The position numbers were made by a program, and so were the translations under genes. Below the pieces are notes generated by a model. That model had not been told where the DNA came from and made no database searches. It worked only from the letters and a program-made list of their open reading frames with translations. 64,000 bases of DNA, from the NCBI GenBank assembly GCA_031763025.1, contig JASSKH010000009.1:9345922-9409921 (forward strand), given 5' to 3'. Within the stretch, counting starts at the first letter, position 1. Every line of letters begins with the position of its first letter. Origin of the DNA: Macrocystis pyrifera. Its lineage: Eukaryota; Sar; Phaeophyceae; Laminariales; Laminariaceae. Positions 1-9,800 of the stretch are shown here, piece by piece.

Positions 1-1995
1 GTGCGCGTATTTTTTCAACAGATCTCCAAGAGAATCAACGTCGGTGGCTGTCCAGAGACTCCCTTCAAAATCAAAATGTATAGCACGTAAGTGAACAGGA
101 ATTTTGTTCCACAACCGCAAAAATGCTGCTCGTTGATCCTGATGCAAACTAGACAAAACCTCAGCTGGTGGTTCAATATCCGATTTTTCCACGTTCCCAT
201 CCACATTCCCGACATACGGTATTTCGTTCGGAATTATGGCTGCATTGTCCAATTCACACGGTTCCAGGCGCTCTCCCCCGACTCCCAAACGCATGCCTTG
301 CTGTACCAAGAAACCGCCATCATTCAAACGTTGTATAGGTATTTCGGAAACCCCTGATTCCACGATGGCTTCCTGTGGCAACCACTCTGGACCAAACCGT
401 ATATAATAAGAACCTTCTTCGGCATCTGTGCCATCGCTGTTTGTCAGACAAACCTTCAACCAAGACATAGCATTCGGCAAACGATGTCTATGACTGGCTA
501 CACGGAGTACGACTTTGCCCTTTCCTTGTCCTTCGATCATTCCTATAGCGCTGTTAACCCACTTCTTGTAGCTCTGGTCATGTGCCTCGGAATCGCTTTC
601 TTTCTCAACAAAAGTGACCAGTGTGCTAGACGCATCGATGTCTTTATACTCCCGAGTAGGAAAATGAGACCAACTATCCCGTCCCAATAAAACAGCGGCA
701 GTCATGGCGGTAGTCGGTACGATGTGTGCATGTACTACCATGCATACCGTGGTAGATAAACCTGACCGACTGTTCTTATTTGCCATTTGTATGTTCAACC
801 TCACATGGTTATTGGTGTGCAATGGTACTCCACGGAAACCTCCCCAAGTTTTCTGATCCACAGTTGTCAACCCGTCCTCTGAGGCGGCACCACAGGCAAG
901 CATACGCAGCCATACCTTCTCTTGAATGAAGGATGCAGGGCTTCCCGTGTCCAACAATGCCGTACAAGCGTGGGTCCTCAGAGCCTTGCTACCCGCGAAC
1001 AGCTGAACTTTCGTTGTATGGTGTCTCCTATCCAGTAAAACCTCACCACCAACAGCTCGCGTAAACTCCGATAAATAATCAGCTCGTTCCCCAGTCTTTA
1101 AACGCATACGAGCAGGGGGGAAAACAGCAGATGGTCCATCAGAGACTTTCTTCGCGGATGCATCGAGGGCATATATACTATCTTCACCCGAACTCACTTT
1201 CAAACGTGAGCTAGTACCCAATGCCATGACAATAGATGGTTCCTCGGGCTCACTCCGTTTTTCTACTATTTTTCTCAAGCCCGGTGATCTCGGAAACCGT
1301 CCACTTCTACTCGGCGTTTCCACATTCAAGACTTCATCTATTTTAACGGACGTACCTCCAACTCGTACTGGCGGGGTTCGTCCGGTGCGGGGAGCACTGG
1401 GTGTACCTTTGCCTGGGTAACACCACACTCGATTATACTTCCTCGCTCTTTTTCCGACAACTCCCCGTGCGCTCTTCACTTGGGCGGGGGTCGACAACAA
1501 CTTCGGGTGATCAGCCGAAGGGGGCGCGCTCAACTCCCCTACAGGAGTAGACATTGACTTGGGTTCAGTTTGACTACTATCTGTTACACTCGGCTCTTCT
1601 ATGCCGCTTCGAACTTGCATTTTAACCGGGGGCCTATTCCGACTATGGATGCAGCTCGGACGGTCAGATCTCGTCGTTCTACTACTAGTGACGGGACGTG
1701 TGCAAAGCGGTGATACTTGGCCGACGCGCAACGGTGATCCGGGGTAATTACTTCCATCACGTCCTGGAAGGCGACAACTTTGCTCACTGCTCTTACCGTT
1801 CTTAGACAGGTGATTTCCTGTCTCTTGGTCCTGATCCACAGCGTGCAATGTAGATTCGACCGAACTTTCTTGGCGTGTCACCTCGGGTAGGCTCTCACCA
1901 GTTACTGCACTCACACCGATTCCACCTGCAATGCGGGGCAAAGGGAGAGGCGGCCGAAATGCTGCCGGGAAGGGGGCCAACCTACCGTCGAAATT
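1..1995 (-). CDS. pol: Retrotransposon pol, N-terminal part (retropepsin), runs off window
   Basis: This frame is fully open over 665 codons from the gag stop to the window edge. I checked every codon. The first roughly 340 codons are Ser/Pro/Arg-rich and probably unstructured. The aspartic protease follows: the active-site DTGS lies at 940-951 in the context TALLDTGSPASFIQE, followed by a hydrophobic stretch around 661-690 that reads TAAVLLGRDSW. After the protease comes a charged linker of about 190 residues of the kind that precedes reverse transcriptase. There is no ATG near the start, so pol is probably made as a Gag-Pol fusion. Frame and order fit Ty3/gypsy elements. The catalytic triad is complete and there is no nonsense codon, so this half of pol is not obviously dead. 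Confidence 0.85.
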
Positions 1996-4900
1996 TCATG
2001 GGTTGCGATTATTTCGGATTGAACGTGCTCGCGCCCACTGGCAAAGTCTATCCTGCCATCTGCGCCAACGTCGTTCCGCCTCTTCGGGCGTACCTTCGCC
2101 TACAGCAGGATGAATCATTCCAGAAAGGTTGAGAAATTTCGCGGGATACTCTCGCGCAAAATGGTTTTCTTCTCGGCAGTTGAGGCAGAGGTTCCCATAT
2201 GATCTGCGGGCAGCATCCCTCTCCTCACGAGAATTAAAAGAAACGTAAAATGGTGGGTCTTTTTTATTTTTTCCAAATCCTCCCTTTTCTCTCATAATCG
2301 CGTAAACCTTACAGAACTCTTCCTCCTCGTCCTCATACGGATCGACCGTGACTGCCATGACTCCCCCAAACTGTCTACTGCGAAAAGCCTTATTATAAAC
2401 TTTCGACCGAGTGGCCATACCACCACCACCCAGACGGACCGACGCGGTCGCTCTTGTTTGATTGAGTGCTAAATCGTCCAAGGACAACATGAGCTCATCT
2501 ACGTTATCAAACGGTAAAGCACGCAAATTTCTCCCTGCAAAAATCTGTGCGCTCAATCCAGCGTACTGATCGTCTACCCCCGTCTTTATGGCTATCTGCA
2601 TGGTGCCATCCTCAGGCGCAACATGACCTATACACCTTACATTTTCTACAAGCAGGTGTAGTTCTGACAGATACGTACAGAACGGGGTGCCTGCGGGGAC
2701 GACTAAATTTTGCAAAGCCTGCATTACTGCTGCAGGGGTTGCCTTGCTCAGGCCTCGGCACAGAGTCCGGATAACATACTGCAGGACGTCCGGTCCTGAG
2801 TGGCCCTCGTCCTGTAATCTGCCTCCTTGCTTGAAAGCCGCCGATATCATGGCTTTCAACGATGGCGCCTGTGGGGACGCAGCACGCACGGCACGCATAG
2901 TGTGGCGCTCAAGGCTTTTCTCCCAACCTCGTGTCCACAGAACAGGGTGCGGGTCATCACAAGCTAAACGCAAACTTGACGCGGCATCTCGCAAGGCAGA
3001 TGTGAATTGTACCAACTCAGAAACATTATGCTCGGAAGCCAAAGGCAAAAACGGTATGGGCATGAGTACGCTAGTATCCATGCGGGCGTATGCGCGACGG
3101 ATCGCGGCCTGCCGCTTGGGGCTCGGAATGTCGAGGTCTCTGATGGAAACTACGGTCGGGACGGAAGGCGGTACATCTGCTGTAGCTACCGTGGGTGCCG
3201 GGACAGCCGGTGTACTTAAACCAAGGGCAGGAGCAAGAGAGGTATTTTCGACAGAAGTCAGTGCCGGTCGTTCTATCTCGGGCAAAACCACTACGTCACC
3301 CTCATCACACCTTCGGTAGCCCTGGTGACCCGGTCGACCTCGCTGAGGCCCTCGACCATCCATCGGCTGGCCGTGGCGGTGGCCATGTGGCCTCCCCTCG
3401 AAACGGTTGCCCTGTGGCCTTCCGTGGTCCGCCGGGGGCACACGTAAATTGAACTGAACAGGCGGAGACGCGAACACGGGCGAGAGGTCCCTAGGAGGAG
3501 CAACGGGCGGAGTCTCCGTAGAAGGCGCTGCCCGCTTGGTGGACCTTGCCATGGCCCAAGCCTGGTCGTGGGAGAGGTGCGGGATCGTCTGCGTGATCAC
3601 CGAATATAGCCGCAAGTCCTCCATCATTTCGGCCTCTCTCCCACTGCTAGCCGAACCCTCCACCGCGGCTGCCGCAATTCCCGCAGCCGGAGCAGAAACA
3701 GTAGCAGTAGCCGGGGCCGCAACATCAACAGCAGTCGGGGCCGGAACATCTACAGCAGCCAAACCCGGAACCGCAGAACCGGGCGCTGCAGCTGGGGAAG
3801 CAGCAGCTACAGGCGCAGCAAGGGCAGGTGCAGCAACAGCAGGAGCAACAGGAGCTGTCGCGGCAAAAATAGGAGCAACAGGCGCAGGCGCAGCCAAAAC
3901 AGGAGCAACGACGGTAGTAGGCGCTCCTGAAGAAGGTGCAGCAGAAGCGGATGCCTCCACTACTGTCGCGGCCGCTGCAGCCGAGGCCCTCGCGGCGGAC
4001 GCCGAACCAGCAGCCGCATCGGCAGCCCTCGCCGAGGAAGAGATGATCTTCCGGTCCACCGGCTTCCATTCCCTCTTCGGAAGTATCGGGCAGCCTGCCT
4101 CCTCCGCGGCCGCGACTGCGCTTCCGCTGGCCTCCTCCCTGGGACCGCGTTGTCTCACGGTTTCATGGGCCCCCGCCTTAGCGGCCCTGCGCGCGTTCCG
4201 TTCCACGTCTGCTAATTCGGAATTTCTATCGGCTTGTCGTGCTAGCCGGGTCCTAGCGGACGCCTCGCTCCCCCGGTGATCCGCTAACCTCTTGGTTTGG
4301 GCCCGCCTCTCGGCGGCCATCTGGGCCTTAAGGGCCCGCAACGCCTCCGAGTCTTGAACCTCCGCCCGGCGACGGGCAGTGCCTAGTTCTCTCAACTCCC
4401 GGCCCAACTGTGCCTCCGCGGCACGACCCCTTTCGAGTTCCGAGAACGCAGCGAGGTGCGCGGCTTCGACCTTATCCTGCTCGGCCCTCGCCTGCAGGAA
4501 GGAGGTCGTGACGGCCTCCTTCCGCGCACGGGCGTGCGCGGCTTCTGCCAACCTGACAGGCACACCGACCTGCCTCAGGCGAGGTGAGGCCAGCACAGAG
4601 TAGGGGTTGGACGATGCATCAAGGTATACAAGGGAGCCTGAGGGGCTCGGCGGGGAACTGTTCCGAACCGGGGATAACGGATCTACGCTGGACTGTGCGG
4701 GGGAATCTGACTCGGATAAAGATCGCGCAAATATCTCGTCTTTGGCCAACGATAGTGCAACTTTGTCTGCAACCTCCTGCTCTTCCGCTTGAAGGGTTCG
4801 CGCTAGTATTTCGTCCGACGTGAGATTATCGGCCGGCGAGATGAGAGGCCTAGGTTCTATCGCACTGCGCGCGATGCCGGGGGGGACCGTCCGGCCGGCA

Positions 4901-5127
4901 GGCACATCTACGGCCACTATCGCACCGTCAGCACCTGCCGCCGTGCCTACCGTATACCCTGCTGTGCGCGGCTCGACTCCTACTACGAGACACTTGTCCT
5001 CAAAGGACAGCCCCTCGAGAATGAAACGGACATTTTCTATCATGTCATCCCTGACTGAACGCACTCTACCTCTCACCCCATCATTCGGCCCAGCAGCCGC
5101 GGATGCCGTCGGGACCGCACCCCCCAA
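1996..5127 (-). CDS. gag: Retrotransposon Gag (capsid-like domain and variant zinc knuckle)
   Basis: The 1,043-codon frame begins at an internal ATG; the frame is open upstream to 5,325. Visible parts in order: an acidic N-terminal region; a long Ala/Arg/Glu-rich coiled coil at about residues 195-330; an Ala/Pro/Val/Thr-rich linker at about 365-490; a Gly/Arg/His-rich patch; a helical capsid-like region at about 690-905; and one zinc knuckle at residues 981-994. The knuckle reads C-X2-C-X4-H-X4-Y: the fourth ligand is Tyr (codon at 2146-2148) instead of Cys. The frame ends in TGA at 1996-1998, and pol continues in the same frame. The high GC content and long alanine runs make antisense ORFs here (for example 3536-4279) spurious. 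Confidence 0.85.
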   Translation of the reverse strand: MGGAVPTASAAAGPNDGVRGRVRSVRDDMIENVRFILEGLSFEDKCLVVGVEPRTAGYTVGTAAGADGAIVAVDVPAGRTVPPGIARSAIEPRPLISPADNLTSDEILARTLQAEEQEVADKVALSLAKDEIFARSLSESDSPAQSSVDPLSPVRNSSPPSPSGSLVYLDASSNPYSVLASPRLRQVGVPVRLAEAAHARARKEAVTTSFLQARAEQDKVEAAHLAAFSELERGRAAEAQLGRELRELGTARRRAEVQDSEALRALKAQMAAERRAQTKRLADHRGSEASARTRLARQADRNSELADVERNARRAAKAGAHETVRQRGPREEASGSAVAAAEEAGCPILPKREWKPVDRKIISSSARAADAAAGSASAARASAAAAATVVEASASAAPSSGAPTTVVAPVLAAPAPVAPIFAATAPVAPAVAAPALAAPVAAASPAAAPGSAVPGLAAVDVPAPTAVDVAAPATATVSAPAAGIAAAAVEGSASSGREAEMMEDLRLYSVITQTIPHLSHDQAWAMARSTKRAAPSTETPPVAPPRDLSPVFASPPVQFNLRVPPADHGRPQGNRFEGRPHGHRHGQPMDGRGPQRGRPGHQGYRRCDEGDVVVLPEIERPALTSVENTSLAPALGLSTPAVPAPTVATADVPPSVPTVVSIRDLDIPSPKRQAAIRRAYARMDTSVLMPIPFLPLASEHNVSELVQFTSALRDAASSLRLACDDPHPVLWTRGWEKSLERHTMRAVRAASPQAPSLKAMISAAFKQGGRLQDEGHSGPDVLQYVIRTLCRGLSKATPAAVMQALQNLVVPAGTPFCTYLSELHLLVENVRCIGHVAPEDGTMQIAIKTGVDDQYAGLSAQIFAGRNLRALPFDNVDELMLSLDDLALNQTRATASVRLGGGGMATRSKVYNKAFRSRQFGGVMAVTVDPYEDEEEEFCKVYAIMREKGGFGKNKKDPPFYVSFNSREERDAARRSYGNLCLNCREENHFAREYPAKFLNLSGMIHPAVGEGTPEEAERRWRRWQDRLCQWARARSIRNNRNP

Positions 5128-5204
5128 CGTCGGCGCCGGACCCTTTCCCGTCGCCCCGGGAGCTGCCTCCGGCGTCGGAGGAGCACGGCCCTTCCCCGTA
5201 CCCT

Positions 5205-5777
5205 TTTCGGGGGCGGGGAAACAGGCGAAGAGGCGGCCGAACCAGCTTTCACGACATCTACATACGACATGCGGATAGAGTCGGAAACAGGGGGCGGCGA
5301 TAGAGCCGGGGTGGGCACAGGAATGTCATCGGGTGACGAAACGACTATGGGTGGAGCATGGCGTGCAGGGGCAGTGGTACGAGGTACACGACAAGCTGGG
5401 CTTATGTTACTCGTGCGCGAAGCACGCCTACTGCCGTAAGGCGTTGCCAGGCCTCTGGCGAGCGAGAGGAGCAACGGAGGGGGCACCGGGACGGGTTGCG
5501 CAGTGGAAACGGGGGCACGCTCCACCGTCTGCAGACGACGACGAGGGTCAGCAACAGGATCTATACCAACTTCCTCGCGCGTCCCTCTAGCAGGGCTACC
5601 ACTCGCTCCGGTCCCGTTGGTCGGGCTACCCTCTCTAGATTCACGGCGCGCGCGCGACGTTTCAGACCTAAACGCCGCCGCTTTCACCTGTGAGCGAGTT
5701 CTCGTTGCAGGAGGGGCAGGCGACCCCCTACCCTTCCCCTCCCCTCCCTCTACACGCGACTCACCGTTGGAAGACAT
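5205..5777 (-). CDS. gag: Gag N-terminal segment in a shifted frame
   Basis: A Met-Ser-Ser-Asn-Gly start at 5777 opens a Ser/Arg/Pro-rich basic segment of about 190 codons that reads through SYVDVVKAGS at about 5240-5270. Past that point the frame becomes arginine junk and ends at 5073. The main gag frame is open from 5325 and carries on naturally (PAPEKGTGKGRAPPTPEAAP). The two frames overlap around a C/G-rich run at 5203-5216 and are joined by a -1 shift. This could be a one-base deletion, a consensus error in the homopolymer or programmed frameshifting; the sequence alone cannot tell which. The first 95 codons of the larger ORF (up to 6062) are probably leader or LTR sequence. Confidence 0.6.
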
Positions 5778-6062
5778 AGTACGTAAACTCGACTGCCGTA
5801 AGAAGTACTCGGAACTGCTGTCGACGCCGCTGTGGGGAAAAAGGCCTGTTGTACGCGGATGAAGTGCGTTGTACAGTGCGCTGTCCTCTGATGAACTGAT
5901 GTGTTGGTGTTCGTGGAGTAAATGCAGTAGGCGGAGATCAAGAGTATAGCTGAAAAGTCGTATTAATATCTTCTGGCAGGTGGGCAGATGTTGAGGGAAA
6001 ACGATGAACTGACGAGAGGGGGCGGGGGCGACCTCTCCTCCTTGCTCGTCTCGCATTCCCAA

Positions 6063-6804
6063 CTGCTCCGATTATATCGTTCCTACTTTATCCGTGCTCA
6101 TGAGAAGAGCTGATCTACCTTCTGCTGTCTGTTGACCAACGTCTCTCCTGTGCCAAGAGGCAGAACAGGAAGCACTCGTACCTGTCTTTGACCCACATAC
6201 CTTCTCTATCCCTCCTATGACCCAGCACTTATCCTATCAGCACTTCTCAGTATAGATTGCGTAGATCTCACCTCCGTACTGCTGTTGATTGGCCTATTTC
6301 TGTGCCTATTCTCTCTTCCTAGTTCTCTCATTTCCTTTCTCCTATAGCTTATATTCAAACCAAGACAGATACCGTGAAGACTCGTTGAAGGTGCAATTCT
6401 CCAATATACGGGTCCAAATGACTATATGTACCCTTTTTGAACATCCTAATATTTTCCATTGAAACCCTTACTTCCATACTAAACTTCAATGAAACCAATA
6501 CCTCCATACTAAAAGCTAGAGGAAACCAATCTCACCACATTGTTAGAAGGGGTTTCGTATTACAGAAATGGCTGGTGCGTTCCGGGCGGTAGGAGATGCA
6601 AATTTGAATTTCTAGGAGGGCACAAACGCGAAAAAGCCACCCTTGTGCACGGGCACGAGGGAGATACTTTTCTGCCCGTGTGTCTTCGCGTCTTTTCCTC
6701 CACAGACAGCGAAGCTTCAAGTCACATACACACCCTGTGATTGCCGGCGCCGGTGAAAGATTGCCCGGGACTCCTAGCTTGAACGGTAGAGAAAGGAGAA
6801 AAAC
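6063..6804. other. Intergenic region between retrotransposon and RFC3
   Basis: This stretch should contain the retrotransposon 5' LTR or its edge (minus strand) and the RFC3 promoter and 5' UTR (plus strand). There are AT-rich boxes at 6068-6078 and 6345-6356 but no decisive TATA or LTR terminus. A short repeated phrase (AATGAAACC/GAAACCAAT) occurs at 6455-6530. No open frame resembles a gene. Confidence 0.4.
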
Positions 6805-9800
6805 ATGCTGTGGGTGGACAAACACAGACCGAAGTCTCTGGAGAGCCTCGATGTTCACCCGGACCTGACCACGAGGCTGACCGCTATGGTGAGCTATCAC
6901 AACTCAAAGGGACTGGCTATGTAGCTCGTTAGTCGAGGGCTATACTCCATAGCGGCTGTTGTTGGTGTTCTTCTTTTCCCTGGGGCCCGTCTGGTCTCTT
7001 GAGAGGAGGACTCTCTGGCTTCTAGCGGCGGAAGCATCAAGCTTGGTGTTTTTCGCGGGTCACTCTCTCTTCGTGTTCAACACGGTTGTGATCTTCGCTC
7101 CTCCATCATCTGACCAGGCAGGCCCAGCTGAACGCGTGCCATAACTGCGGTACTATGAGCTTCGTATGGGCTGAATTGTCCGGGGTTGTGGGCTGCGTGT
7201 ATGGCGTGCAGTGTTCAATGCACCCTGTGGGCTGAGAGAGAGTTTGTTGTTGTGGATTTTGAATTTCGCATTTTGCATCTTCTGTGGTTCTTCTCTGTCT
7301 GGCAGCGATATGATGCTCTTCTCCGAAAGGGTTGATTTCGGAGGTATTTGGTACAGCTTGTAGTAGTTGACGCCCCGCTATACAGCGGTCTTCTCGCGCG
7401 CAATAAAGCAACGCAATTTGCAATTTGGTTGCCTGACCGCGGGGCTAGACGCTAGACACAGCAACAGCGGCAACAGTAGCCGGGGCAGCAGGAATTGCAT
7501 CGTTACAGCAGTATGCTACCGGTGTGATGATGATAATTTTCACATTAGCTCACTTCCCTGAAATCCCGCCTGTGGTCGCAACAAACAAAACAGGCTGTAA
7601 AACAAAATGCATCTCGATGGCAGAAAACAAGCAAGTTCGTACCTGGTACGAAATACCTGGTGGTGCGCACGGCAGTATCATACCACATCAGTCCGTAAGG
7701 GAAATGGTACTAACGAGCTCTGGTATACCATCCCGTGTTACTTGCAACCTATTACGGGGGACCATAGTAAATAGGACCTACGGTACACACAAAAACCCAC
7801 ATATTTGCCTATTTTTACTATTAATAACAACATTTGGTCCTATTCACTGCGGTCCCCCGTAATAACAACACCAGGGACATATCCCGTGGGTAATATATTT
7901 ACACTCGAAAAAGAGAGACGGAACAAGAAAAACGCGAAGAGGGAACAGAAAGAACGAGTATCGGGTGCCGACTACTGCTGTTGTACTCGGCTTCGTACTC
8001 CCTCGTATTTTGTTCAGCATTGATACATGGTGCGAGTACTTGTACCTCTGGTGCGTTTTCAACTGCTGTACATACCGGGCACCTGGTATATACGAGTGCG
8101 AGTATCAAGTACAGCAGTACGTCGTTCTCTCGTATTTTCTTTCTCTCTTGCGTGTCTGGAGTCTTTGCAGTATCATCTTGGTGTGCATGTTCCATTACAT
8201 CCTGTGACTCTACGACGCCAGCAACACCCCCAATGCCCCCACCACCACCACTGCTGCTAATAGCACTACCCCCCCCCCCCACCCCCTCCCCAATCACCAC
8301 CACCATCGCTACCATCACCACCACCCCCCCCCCAGTCAGCCCCCCCACTTCCATTATCCCGCCCATCAATTGATTCGACGCTGCCAAGAAAGTCCGCCGT
8401 ACAAGCGGTTCTTAGTATTGATGTAGTAATAGGATGCAGCTGACCCTTCGTGCGGCTCGCCGAACACCTCGCTTCGCTCCGCGCCTGGTGCAAGCAATCA
8501 TTGTCTACCTGGCCAGGTGAAAACCCGACGTTGCTCCGTCCCGAGATTGTGTGCAGTGATGACAGGGTCTATGGTCATGCGACTACGGCCATGCATGACA
8601 TGACAACCCCCCCCCCCCCCCCCGTTTCCCACCACCAACGCACATACAAACCCCCTTGGTCAGTCGGAAGACGGTGAGATCCCCCACCTGCTCTTCTACG
8701 GCCCAGCCGGGTCAGGCAAGAAGACGAGGGTGCTGGCGCTTCTCAAGCGCATTTACGGCCCGGGGGCGGAGAGGGTGAGGCTGGAGCACCGCAGCTTCAA
8801 GACGCCGAGCAACCGTGTCGTGGAGCTGACGACGGTAGCCTCGAACTACCACATCGAGATGTCCCCTGGGGATGCGGGGATCTACGACCGTTACGTCGTG
8901 CAGGTACACGGGGGGGGGGGGGGGGGGAGGGGGAGGGGCGGGGGACTGCTTTTTTGTTATCGTTTTTTTTCTTTACGATCGCCTTCAAACAACCGCACCC
9001 TCTTTAGTCTGGGGGGGGGCGAATCACTTGGAATTAGACTGGGGTCAGTTTTTGCCGTGGGAAAAAGAGTTGTGAGGCGACTTTTCGAACATACACAGGC
9101 GCTCAACAACAGTTTCACAGCTCGGACAGACAGATCATGATCTATGTACAGATCAGATAGATCATCTAGTTCCTCACCTACCTACCGTTGTGACAGGTTG
9201 TGCAGGATCTGTATTGTGCACGCAGATCCAACCTATGAAACATGTCCTAGATCATGCAGATAGTACGGGTCCCACCCGGCAACATGTGTACCAGTACAAG
9301 ATTGGGAATATATCTGTCTTGAAATGTCTAGATCATGACCTGTAGATGATCTGTACATGACCTGTCTGAGGTGTGAACAGTTTGGACCCCTTTCGACATG
9401 ATGATATGGCCGAAGTGACCGATCGACCGACCGACCGACCGGGACCCGACGCACACGAGTTGACGACGGTTACATGTGTGTATATCCCTTGCTGCGCGAG
9501 TTTCTACAGTATATTCCGGTGCTATCGTTACGAGCCGAGCGAATTTGCGCGGCTGCCTAAGGTATCATCACTCTGAACGGCGATATAAGCTTCGTTCGAT
9601 TTTATTATCAGAGTCTCAACGTGGCTTATGTTCCCGGTCAGCGTGGTCAGGAGATAGAGGGCATGCCTTGTTTTCCATCTTCTGTTCACGACCCCACAGA
9701 CCACAAGCCTTCCTTCCTCCAACGCGCACAATTGACGACGGTTGCAATGGGGTGTTTCGCGAAGCTTTTGGTTGGGTTGGACTCCATGTAGTCTTTTTCC

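Larger units (their letters stand above)
1..6062 (-). mobile_element. Ty3/gypsy-like LTR retrotransposon, 5' half
   Basis: A minus-strand element with gag followed by pol. The first pol domain is a retropepsin with the LLDTGS-type active site of Ty3/gypsy and retroviral proteases, not the DSG type usual in Ty1/copia. Reverse transcriptase, RNase H, integrase and the 3' LTR lie beyond the left edge. The 5' LTR must lie at or to the right of about 5,800, but it cannot be bounded without its partner; I found no convincing primer-binding site. The element is head to head with RFC3, whose start codon is only about 740 bases from the outermost gag-frame ORF, so its 5' end may lie in the RFC3 promoter region. 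Confidence 0.85.

Noticed and set aside
3536..4279. A 247-codon plus-strand ORF rich in Ala and Gly
   Set aside because: It is antisense to the Ala/Pro-rich linker and coiled coil of gag; the composition is a by-product of high GC content.
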